A stretch of DNA of 64,000 bases from Agelaius tricolor (lineage: Eukaryota > Chordata > Aves > Passeriformes > Icteridae): contig JALJCS010000002.1 of NCBI GenBank assembly GCA_023055355.1, positions 82,795,001 to 82,859,000 on the forward strand. Direction: 5' to 3'. Each line of letters starts with the position of its first letter. Positions within the stretch are counted from its first letter, which is position 1. The notes under the pieces are model-generated. The model worked only from the letters and a program-made list of their open reading frames with translations, was not told where the DNA came from and made no database searches. The position numbers and the translations under genes are program-made. Below, piece by piece: positions 36,801-45,500 of this stretch.

Positions 36801-38141
36801 CGAGCGCTGGGTTCTGCACTTGCATCACAACAACCCCTGTTGCAGTGCAACAGGCTGAGGGAAGAATGGCTGAAAAGGATCTGGGTGTGATGAGCCAGCT
36901 GTGCCCAAGGGACTGCAAAGGCCCAGGTAATCATGGCCTGGGTACTGTGGCCAAATGGACTAGGGAACTATTTATCACCTAGTACTCAGCACTGGGAAGC
37001 CTCAAATCCTGTATCCAGTTCTGGACCCCTCACTACAAGAAAGACATGGAGGTGCTGGAGCATGTCCAGAGAAGGGCAATGAAACTGGTGAGGATCGAGA
37101 GAGTAAATCATATGAGGAGTGGCTGAGGGAACTGGGGTTATTCAGCCTGGAGAAAAGGAGGCTCAGGGGGAACCTTTTTGCTCTCTACCTCCTACCTGAA
37201 AGGAGGGTGTAGCCAGGTGGGATCAGCCTCTCCTCTCAGGCATCAAGCAACAAGAAAAGAGAAAACAGCCTCAGGCTGTACTGGGGAGGTTCAGGTTGGA
37301 CATCAAGAAGAATTTCTTCATGGAAAGGGTGGTTAAGCTTTGAAATGGGCTGCCCAGGGAGGTGATAGAGTCACAGTCCTGGAAGTGTTGAAACAACTGG
37401 ATGTGTCACTTAGTGCTATGTTTTACTTGACAAGCTGGTGTTGAGTTAAAGGTTGGATTCGATGTCCTTGGAGGTCTTCTCTAATCTTACTGAATCTGTG
37501 ATTGTCAAGACATGTTCACCCGCATTCAAAGAAAATATAAAGCAGTCAGCCTTCAAGTAAGAAATTTTTTGCAAAGATATAATGACAGCTACATGAATCA
37601 ACCTACTGACAGCGTTTCTTATCTTTCAGGCTTGCGGTCCCTTGGGATGACTATTGCTCAGTGCTATGAGGAGGTTGGCCTTCTGCTTCTTTTCCTCTCT
37701 GTAGGAATCTCTATATTTTCCACTGTGGAGTACTTTGTTGAACAAGGTGTGCCAGGCACAACTTTCACAAGTGTACCTGGTGCTTGGTGGTGGGCAACAA
37801 CTTCCATGACAACAGTTGGTTATGGTGACATTAGACCAGACACTACCATTGGTAAGGTAGTAGCCTTTATGTGTATACTGTCGGGAATACTGGTTTTGGC
37901 TTTGCCAATAGCTATAATAAATGACCGTTTTTCTGCTTGTTATTTTACTCTGAAGATAAAAGAAGCTGCTCTTCGGCAGCGTGAAGCTTTAAAGAAACTC
38001 ATGAAGAACTCGTCCAGCGATTCAAATATCAATGTTAACTTGCGAGACATATACGCACGCAGTGTCATGGACATGTTGCGGTTAAAAAGCAGAGAGAGAG
38101 CAAGTACAAGGAGCAGTGGCGCAGATGAATTTTGGTTTTGA
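27355..38141 (+). CDS. KCNV1: KCNV1, Kv8.1 silent voltage-gated K+ channel subunit (join 27355..27836, 29576..30102, 37630..38141)
   Basis: The three exons join in frame to a 506-residue protein; mammalian Kv8.1 is about 500. Domains in order: a Ser/Glu-rich N-terminus (1-50), the T1 tetramerisation domain (about 52-158), an acidic linker (170-192), S1 about 217-237, S2 about 249-269, S3 about 280-300, S4 about 315-334 (R321, R324, R327, K330, R333, with Q318 where Kv1 channels carry their first arginine), S5 about 351-372, the selectivity filter TVGYGD at 398-403, S6 about 412-434, and the C-terminal ending DEFWF. S6 reads LALPIAII, so the second proline of the Kv1-Kv4 PxP hinge is absent, which is typical of silent Kv subunits. 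From family knowledge, Kv8.1 forms no current alone and modifies Kv2-type channels in heterotetramers at the neuronal plasma membrane. The reading frame is intact, with no frameshift or missing pore residue. It is distinguished from KCNV2 by near-identity to Kv8.1 through T1, S4 and the pore. Confidence 0.97.
27837..29575 (+). other. KCNV1: KCNV1 intron 1 (1739 bp)
   Basis: A GT-AG intron in phase 2. Its first 120 bases contain a perfect 9-bp hairpin (27849-27869) and sequence resembling the end of exon 1 (27882-27951). The middle is G-rich up to about 28520, then AT-rich. I recognise no interspersed repeat or RNA gene in it. Confidence 0.9.
27849..27869 (+). repeat. 9-bp perfect hairpin just after the exon 1 donor
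   Basis: AAGATGAGG and CCTCATCTT are separated by CTT, starting 12 nt after the first base of intron 1. It would fold in the pre-mRNA close to the U1 site. Confidence 0.6.
29576..30102 (+). CDS. KCNV1: KCNV1 coding exon 2 (acidic linker, S1 to S4 voltage sensor)
   Basis: Preceded by a pyrimidine-containing tract ending GGCAG|G at 29575. The first base completes Arg161 and is followed by YFRRKEL, which continues exon 1 as in known Kv8.1. Encodes residues 162-336 and the first base of Gly337: an acidic run (DEEED, 185-189), S1, S2 with the charge cluster after it (RDRCRFLR), S3 ([19 protein letters not shown]), and S4 with regularly spaced Arg/Lys. The exon ends at ACAG|GTATAT, phase 1. Reading past this donor meets a stop at 30150-30152, so retention of intron 2 would truncate the protein after S4. 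Confidence 0.96.
35293..37506 (+). mobile_element. CR1 LINE, 5'-truncated, mutated, in KCNV1 intron 2
   Basis: Colinear with the 3' two-thirds of CR1 ORF2 and its 3' UTR. The endonuclease/RT junction segment is readable at 35644-35853 ([28 protein letters not shown]). The reverse transcriptase has GKIMEQIIL and [11 protein letters not shown] (36231-36500) and [10 protein letters not shown] near 36638. The catalytic box reads FVDN (36677-36688) where active CR1 has FADD. Frames shift repeatedly between these blocks, so no active protein can be made. The 3' end has the GGTTGGATTCGATG and GAATCTGTGATTG blocks. CR1 normally makes no clear target duplication, and none is seen. Confidence 0.93.
37604..37629 (+). 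promoter_or_regulatory. KCNV1: branch point and 3' splice site of KCNV1 exon 3
   Basis: TACTGAC matches the vertebrate branch-point consensus, with the likely branch A at 37609, followed by a T-rich stretch and CAG. The CR1 upstream stops before this signal, so the core acceptor is not repeat-derived. Confidence 0.6.
37630..38141 (+). CDS. KCNV1: KCNV1 coding exon 3 (S5, pore, S6, C-terminus)
   Basis: The acceptor is a pyrimidine-rich tract ending TTTCAG at 37629, and GC completes Gly337. Encodes residues 338-506: S4-S5 linker, S5 ([15 protein letters not shown]), a turret with a TTFTSVP segment, pore helix WWWATTSMT (389-397), filter TVGYGD (398-403), S6 with LALPIAII, then the basic C-terminal helix ([11 protein letters not shown]) and a Ser/Arg-rich end. 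The stop is TGA at 38139-38141. The frame stays open upstream of the acceptor to an intronic ATG at 37512. Confidence 0.97.
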
Positions 38142-38174
38142 CTTTGGATGTGATGATTTTTGGTTTTGGCTTTG
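38124..38174 (+). repeat. KCNV1: 28-bp-period imperfect tandem duplication across the KCNV1 stop
   Basis: Bases 38124-38146 (coding DEFWF, stop, then CTTTG) recur at 38152-38174 with 21 of 23 identical. The second copy lies in the 3' UTR. Confidence 0.75.
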
Positions 38175-38472
38175 AAGTTATTTAACTTTGTGTAGCACAT
38201 AGACTACTTCAGAAATTTAGTATTAAGTATCTCTTTTTTTATTATTTGCCACACAGTATATTTGCTTTTCCAGGTGGAGTTTTACTTACTTGGACAGACT
38301 GAAATATCTATTGTATACAAAAGGCAGAATTCATAACATGGAATCTCTCAAGGAACTCTGAAACCTGCTTTCAGGACTGGATCGTGCTAGGTGAGGTAGG
38401 AAATAATGGATCCATGAAAGTAAAACAATGATGCAAGCATTTGTCTAATGTAAATCCCTACTAATGTATCAT

Positions 38473-38478
38473 AATAAA
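38473..38478 (+). terminator. KCNV1: polyadenylation signal AATAAA (proximal)
   Basis: The first canonical hexamer after the KCNV1 stop, 332 bases downstream, in AT-rich sequence followed by GT-containing sequence. Confidence 0.65.
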
Positions 38479-38544
38479 GTCTTGGTGAAAATTGCTACAG
38501 TGTTTTGAATTTTAAACATCTAGTTTTTGTATTTGCACTTGAAG

Positions 38545-38550
38545 AATAAA
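38545..38550 (+). terminator. KCNV1: polyadenylation signal AATAAA (distal)
   Basis: A second canonical hexamer 72 bases after the first, which could give a slightly longer 3' UTR. Confidence 0.5.
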
Positions 38551-39684
38551 ATTCAAAGTCATTAAGGAAAACTGAAAAGGGAAGTCTAAGAAAGTGAAAT
38601 ATTGATTAAATTTAGGATGACATACCTATAACTAGCTTAATCTTGATCCCCTTTCTTATCTCCATCTTCTACCCTATTTGTATGAAAAAAAGGCATTCTG
38701 GGGTAGCATGAGGGTTGGGGGGAGGGAGGAGGGGGTGGGTTTGGAATTTGCAGAGAAGCAAAGGGCTACCAGATACATAATGGATATTAGGAGATAGGTG
38801 GAAGTATCAAGGAGATGCGAGATCTATAGCAAAGTATGAAACAGTCATTAAATAAGTGCCATAATAGAGAACAACATCTGTAGTTGCTTCAGAAGTTGCA
38901 GGAGCTAGTACAGCCTTTGCAATACAGAAATAATTTACAAACATAGTTTAAACTATGTCTTCTCTATGTGTTTTGATTCCCGTAACTTATTTTTGTAGTT
39001 AAGCGGTTTTTGTGCTCAAGTCACCACTGGATAACAGGAAAAGCAGAAATTGTAAAAGATAACAAGCTAGTGATTTCTCTGTCTCCCATTAAAATTGTAG
39101 GTATTCCAAGTGAACCAGACTTTTTAAAAGTTAGTTATCTTCACTGATACATTATTAGAAAAATGCTTCATTAAAATATTTTGTTTCAAAGGAAAAATGA
39201 GCACTTTTTGGACTGAATGCTTAATTTATGTAGTCATCGAGGTAAAAACCTAAAATAATCAAAGGTATTTTTGGTCTAATTTCCCACCACCCACCTCTCC
39301 AGTGGCCCAATACTATTCTTAGCAAATAAAGCTTTTCTTTAATATAATTTCACTAATCTAGACTTTGACAGTCCCATAGAATGCATATAACTCAGCTAGT
39401 AGGTAAAATTTAAAAATTCACAAACCTCTCACATTTCACATTTCTTTTGGGCAATATAAATACTAAAAAGATACATCTATTAACTGTGTGTTATTAAGTT
39501 TTATCTATTTATGTACATCAAAGGCTTAAACTGCATTTGAGCATATATGAATGGGTGAAATAACCCAATTTTAATAAACGTTGAATAATACTTGTTTTGA
39601 AATAAGAGTGTGTTTTTCTGTTATTCCCTGTAAATAATGGTGTAAACATAATACAGCAACCAAGATTTTCAAGGCACCTTGATG
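38551..39684. other. intergenic downstream of KCNV1
   Basis: AT-rich. A G-rich run, GGGGGGAGGGAGGAGGGGG, lies near 38718-38737. No gene recognised. Confidence 0.6.
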
Positions 39685-39690
39685 CAAACT

Positions 39691-40347
39691 TGTAGGAGGG
39701 GGCAGTCTGTAGGAGTGACGGGGGCTTGCACAGTCGGGATAAACGGAGACAAGAGATCTCTGAAGCCAGGTCGTGGAACTTGGGGTTTATTGCAAAGGGC
39801 CTGGGTGCAGGGCCCTGCTTGGAACTGCCAGCTGCAGCTTGGGGCAGGCCCAAGAGAAAAGGGGGGTAGAGAGGATTGGAGGGTAAGAGCGTAAAGGCAT
39901 AAGAGAGTAAAAGGGGTAAGAGAGTAAAAGGCAAGAGAGTGAAGTTCCTGTTACAATGCAATAAATCATCTTCTGTGTTGAATATTCTGATTCTCACTAA
40001 CTAATTTAGTACAATATACAAATCTTAGAGCATTTCTATACAGCCTATAAGAATCACTACATTACCATACTGTGCTACATTTTAAACTCTAAAAACTACT
40101 CTTCGGACCCCTTCTGCCAAGCTGGCAGGGTCTGCTCAGACTCTTGGACCTGCCTGCAAGCAGAGGGTTTTGTTTCATCAAAAGGGGATTACTTTCAGCT
40201 GGCCACACTCTTGTTTTCCCCTTGTTCAGTAACTAAGGGATCTCAAAGCTTGCTTTCATTTCAATCTCACTTATAGTTTCTATATTCTCAAAATATTTTG
40301 TGAGACAATCATATTTATAAGGCTTTCCTGTTTCATCTTCCCTAACA
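39691..40347 (-). mobile_element. ERV solo LTR with perfect 6-bp target duplication
   Basis: TGTAGGAGG...CCCTAACA (657 bp) is flanked by CAAACT at 39685-39690 and 40348-40353. The minus strand has AATAAA (39791-39786) followed by a GTTCCACGACC-type U5. Inside, 39885-39950 is a GTAAGAG/AAAAGG purine minisatellite-like stretch. The 6-bp duplication suggests a class II (ERVK-like) element. It lies 1.1 kb after KCNV1. Confidence 0.88.
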
Positions 40348-40353
40348 CAAACT

Positions 40354-41584
40354 GAGCAGGATTTTCCATGATACTTCTGATTTGTCATCTGGCATCAGTG
40401 AGCATTTTGATTTGGGACCAATGCAGCGCACAAAACTGTCACCAGGGTCAGAAGATAAACACTGGATACCACCAGAGATTGCCTTGGTGTGAAAATTTGT
40501 AGGTTATCCTGTGGTAAACAGAGCGCAACTGTATTATCACAGTATTCTGCTCTCCCCAGATACTCTATGAATCCACCACAAAACTCCCAGCAATGTCCAG
40601 GAGACAAAATTAATTCTGCAGGGGAAGGTCTGGTGCAGCCCACTCTAGGTTATTATTTCATAGCTCTTTGGAGCAGGAAGTCTCTCAGGCTGCTCAAATT
40701 GTACAGTCTGTTTCTCATTCAAAAGTCATTCTAATTATAGAGAATTAGGAAGAAGCTTTCATTGTGGGAAGGCTGTTTTGTAATGTCTTTTGTGCTGTCT
40801 TGTACAGCATCTGATCTGTATTTGAGAAAGGAAATGCAGTCAGATAGCTGATTGATTCTCTTTAGGGAAAGGCTGCTTTATCGTATCCTGTGCTTTTTAT
40901 GACGCACTCGAAAGAATGAGAGAAATATTCTGGGATGTGTTTGTTGATTCACTCCTTTGACCATCTCTGGAGATGATTTCCTAGAAATGCCCATGGGAGA
41001 AACATGCTCAGGCTTTTTCAAGCAGTTGCTTTGTGCTCTGTTTTCAGACCTCTTGATTTTAAAATCAGTCTCCCAAGCAGTGATTGTCAATCATGTTGTT
41101 TACACAGAATAGTCATCTTTCACGTTATGGGCTGAGACTAGCAAACCTTTTTACAGAGGAAGGCCAGTTCTGCTTTCAGCTCTTACAGACAGAAGGACCA
41201 GAGCATTCATACTGAGAAACACACAGTACAGGACATCACAATTCTAAAAAAATGAAGGTACACCATGTATGTGCTACCATAGATTTAGGAAATAGCTCAG
41301 CCATCACTAAGGCACCAAATTAAGAATGTAACTTTGCTATCTTTAGAATATCACACTAAAGACAAGAAGCTACCTTTTGTCCTCACTTCTGTTCTGCCAT
41401 TCTGCAGCAGACTTGGCAGACATGATTGGTAACATTGGCTGAAAATTGAGTATTTTAGCTCTAAACATCAAGCATTTTCACAAACTGACATCAAGGATTG
41501 TAGCTGCAGCACATAGAAAGAAGCCCTGAAATTATTTCTGTTCCCTAATACAAGAATTAGTAATAGTGAAAATTATAGAAATAT
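40354..41584. other. intergenic, no feature recognised
   Basis: Unique-looking sequence between the solo LTR and the CR1 cluster. Short ORFs only. Confidence 0.6.
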
Positions 41585-42130
41585 ATAGAACAGTTGGAGT
41601 AGAAAAGGATCTTAAAGATCATCTAGCTCCAGCCCCCTTGGTGTAGGCAGGGACACCTTCCACTTGACCAGGTTGCTCAAAGTCCCATCCAGACTGGCCT
41701 TGAACACTTCCAGGGATGGGACATCCACAGTTTCTTTAGGTGTGTGTGTCGACACAAGCAGGCAGGTGGGACAGCCACAAAGTCACTGTTAGAACGCAAA
41801 GAGTCTATTTATTCCTCTTCCCTTGCTTTCAGGGGGACCCTAAAAGCAGCACCCGGACAAAAATTCATAAAGAAGACACAGACACCTTTAAACTTACATG
41901 CTAGAGAATCACTGGCCTGCTGTTCACTCAGGCTGCAAGGACACTTGATTGATTTACAGTCCTCCTTGACAGTTTAATTCATATCTTCCAACACTGGGCA
42001 ATCTTACTACCCTCATTGTGAAGAATTTCTTCCTAAAATTAAATCTAAACCAACCTCTTTCAGTTTGAAGCCATTCCCCCTAGTACTGTCACTACATTCT
42101 CCTTGCAAAAATTTCCTCTTCAGCTTTCTT
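41585..42130 (-). mobile_element. CR1 LINE 3' fragment, split by a solo LTR
   Basis: The left part (41585-41740) carries GGATCTTAAAGATCATCTAG, CAAAGTCCCATCCAGACTGG and GGGATGGGACATCCACAG. The CR1 text resumes at about 41994 with TGGGCAATCTTACTACCCTC, AAGAATTTCTTCCTAAAATT and CAGTTTGAAGCCATTCCCCC. The two parts are contiguous in the CR1 consensus, so the 253 bp between them were inserted later. Confidence 0.9.
41741..41993 (-). mobile_element. solo LTR nested in a CR1
   Basis: Begins TGTGTGTGTCGACAC and ends CTTCCAACA on the + strand, giving the TG...CA ends of an LTR. The minus strand has AATAAA (41813-41808) at a plausible polyadenylation position. It interrupts a CR1 at TAGG/TGGG, which may be a mutated target duplication. 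No internal retroviral sequence remains. The family is not identified. Confidence 0.7.
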
Positions 42131-42284
42131 TGAGGGGCAAAAACTTCAATGTAGACAGTCTGAAAAATCTTTCATTTTTGTTTATAGATGCTTAGGGATA
42201 GCTTTTCCTTTGAGCCAGTGTAGTCCAAACCCACCAAAAATTTTTAAGCATCACTAAAATTGTTGTCATTTTTACTTTGAAGAA

Positions 42285-42500
42285 AGGCAGCATGGATCCT
42301 GGGTCACATTAGGCAGAGCATTGCCAGGAGATCAAGGGAGATAGCGCTGCTCCTCAGCCTGATGAGACAGATCTGGGTGATGTGTCCAGAGCTGGGCACT
42401 CCAGCACAAGAAAACAGGGACAGGTTACTGGGGGTAGTCCAGCAACAAAGTGGAGGGCCAGGTTGCAGAGATCAGCACATTGGGAAACTCTTGAGTCCAG
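42285..42500 (+). mobile_element. CR1 LINE fragment, opposite orientation
   Basis: GCAGCATGGATCCTGGGTCA, AGGCAGAGCATTGCCAGGAG and ATCTGGGTGATGTGTCCAGA correspond to the CR1 segment coding the end of ORF2, here in the + direction. It decays after about 42450. It lies about 155 bp after the minus-strand CR1 at 41585-42130. Confidence 0.75.
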
Positions 42501-45500
42501 GAGGGGCAGGTGTGCTGGTAGCTGAGGGGGAGGGATTTATCAATTCTGGGGTGTTTTAGAAAGGTATTTAGAAATTCATGTCTGCTAGTATTTTACATAT
42601 TACTTCTTGTAGTGATTTTGATCTTGAATACATACTTCCATGATCACTTTAATTATTGTGTTGTTAGTAAGTTAATAAACCACTTCAAACTTGATTTGAT
42701 ATTAACTATGTAAATTGAGCAATTTTTCCTTCAGAGAGGAATTTTGCTGGTCAAATCTGAGCTCATGGTATTGCAATGGCTTGTGGCCATGGCAGTATGG
42801 TTGAGAACAAAAAGGAGCAAAAAGGAAAGGAGAAAGTTAAGAGTTTTGTAAAGTAATTTAAGTTTTCTGGCATAGCTAAGTGTTTTCTTCTTGTTATGAT
42901 TGATGAGTGATGTGTTTTTCTTATTTGCTACAGCATTGTCCTCTCAAAGCTCCATTGAAGTATCCATGCATAAACACAGCTTTAGCAGGACATACTCTGT
43001 TGAGATGCTCACCACCCAAACTGTGCTGGAGCAGCTGTTGCTGATGTCTCCAGACACAGCTGTCGGTGCTCTCCCACACAGCCTCACTGCAGCAATGGCA
43101 GAGCAGGCTGTAGTCACACCTCTGATTGCAGACAGGGGTCTTCAGGCTCTGGGTGCTTGAAAAGGCCATTCACCAAAGAGGAAGGCTGGAGTTAATTATG
43201 TCTGTAAGACTGAAATGCCTCATTCAATTACAACCTCTTGTCAATAAGGGGTTTTCTTTTGAGAGAGAGAGTTTTAATGATTTCTGTAATAATTGCAGTT
43301 CTCCTTTTGTATAAACACAAATACTGGAAGTCACGTACATCTCCAGACAAAAGCACAGCTGCCACAGGCTCTGTTTGTAGCAGTTTGGATGCATTTAAAT
43401 TTGGTAACTAGTGAGCTCGAACTAATGATCAGGCAATTACTGAAGTCATTCCTTTATAAGATGGGTTTTAATTAAACACTAATCTGAACAATTTAGTTAT
43501 AATTACTTGTTGTTGTTTGTTATATATGAAATAGAATATTTTCTGAAAAAAAGTATGACCCTGATGTATAGGGCTGGCACTTCTGCTAGAGAATGGCACT
43601 GTCAGCAGGAGGAGCACAGTCCATTTTGCTTGTGCCTCTCACTTGCATTGTTGAAAATGAGCAGACACATCTCTTCCCACAGAAAAATGGGAGGCAAATT
43701 TTGTGCAGGTGGGTTTTGTCTGCTGTCCTATTGTAGGATTTCTACATGAAACAAAACAGAAAAAAAAAATCTAAACTTACAACAAAGCCTATTTAAAGGT
43801 ATTTGGGGTACTAGTACATGTTTTATTTATGTTGCATTTCTGCTTTACAGACACCAGGAGCCCCTTTAGCTGGGGTGAGGATAAGGAAGGAATCCCACCT
43901 AATGTCATAAAAACAGGCCCTACCTCAATGTAAACCTCAATGTAAACCTCAATGTAAACCTCAGTTGTTCCCAGTCCTTCTCAGACCCCCAAGAAAGAGC
44001 TGGTGAGATGGCTTTACAACATACAAGAGAATCTAGAACAGCCTGAAGTTAGATTGGGTCTTATAAGAAGTCTACAGTTGTTTCCATCTAAGATTATGTG
44101 AAATGCCCATTATGATGTAAAAAAAACTAGGCCTTTGAAACAGCTTCTGCAAAAACACTCTTCCTTCTCAAGAAAAGAAAGACCATGCAGATGTAAGATT
44201 TTCTCTAAATATCCTCAATTCTGTACAGCTTTCAATAAAATGAAAAGTGCTTCTAAGTCACGTAGTATTACTGTGTGGTCCTGCAATTCATTTAATTTCA
44301 TTTCCTATGGTTTACTCACAAAGACAGTTCTATTTGCAACTCTGCAGCAGAGATAGATGCTGGGAAATGGCTGAAGTGTGCATGACTCTTCACTACCTAA
44401 TGCACGAATATGTTTCTCAGTAGAACTTGAAAAGCTGGTCAGAACAGCCTCTTGCAATTGCCATAAAAACAAGCACAGTGAATTGACTTGTCCTAAATAC
44501 ATTTTTCAACACAACAAAAAAAGGCAACTGGCTTGGACATAGTTAAAAGTTAACTAATGAATTCACTCTTTACAGATTTCTGAATTGTAACTCTCAGCTT
44601 GAGGTATGAATATATTATGCAATTCAGATGTTAAATTATGGAAAAGCATTCCAAGATGAACATGTCTTTGTTTAAGAACTGCTCTCCAGTGAAGCAACAT
44701 CCATAAACTCTTAGCTTTTTTTGTTCTAAACCAGCAACATCATCACAGCCTTTGGAAACTGTCAGAGTTTCAGGCTCCATGCAATCACTCCATAGCTATT
44801 CTGATGTGTGTTAGATGCTGCAGTGATAAAAGTTATTACTGCTGAAACCATGAACAGACAGATATAAGCCATTATTAATGCTGAAAATACAAGAAGAAAA
44901 ATAATGAAGGTAGAACAGGAAAGAGAAAATTAATTTAAATTTAAATTAGATTTAATTTAAAATAAGAATTTGACATTCTTCAGCTGAGATTTACCAGTGT
45001 CTTTTTGTGACTGACCTTGTGTGTTTTAGTCTTCATATCTTCTCATAAGAAAAGAAGAACATACTGCAGAGGAAGAAATTCTTTTCAGCTCATTAACTGA
45101 CATGCATCATAGAAATTAGATCACGTACTAATAAATCATACCTCATCCTACCATTCAGCTCTGTATATTTTACACACCTCTGCCCTGAACCATGTGTAAG
45201 CACATCCCTTTATATGTGCATTGTTTTTCTGTCGATCAACATAAAAAGCCCCCATCTTTTTGTATGAAATAAACTCCAAGTTAAAAGAATAAGATCAGAT
45301 TTAATCTATTTACAGTTTCTGCTATTTTTCATTTCTGCTGTCAGTTCTCATTTAACTTTCCCATCTTCTCTTCCTGGAAGGAATTGCCAAAAAACAGGAG
45401 GAAGAATTGCCAATCACAGCCTTTCACTGTCAAAATGTAGACAAACGTACCTCATAGACCTGTGTTCTGCTTTCCTATACTGGAAACAAAATCCAAGTCA

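Larger units (their letters stand above)
30103..37629 (+). other. KCNV1: KCNV1 intron 2 (7527 bp)
   Basis: A GT-AG intron in phase 1. From 30103 to about 35290 I see unique AT-rich sequence with no gene or clear repeat. From about 35293 to 37506 it carries a long CR1 in the sense orientation. The last 120 bases are unique and hold a good branch-point match, TACTGAC (37604-37610), 21 nt before the exon, with a short pyrimidine tract. Confidence 0.9.
38142..38550 (+). other. KCNV1: KCNV1 3' UTR (proximal)
   Basis: AT-rich sequence from the stop codon to two AATAAA hexamers at 38473-38478 and 38545-38550. Cleavage is expected about 10-30 bases after either one. It begins with an imperfect second copy of the last coding bases (38152-38174). 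Confidence 0.7.

Noticed and set aside
44928..44960. AT palindrome-like stretch (TTAATTTAAATTTAAATT)
   Set aside because: AT-only low-complexity sequence in an AT-rich region; self-complementarity is expected.
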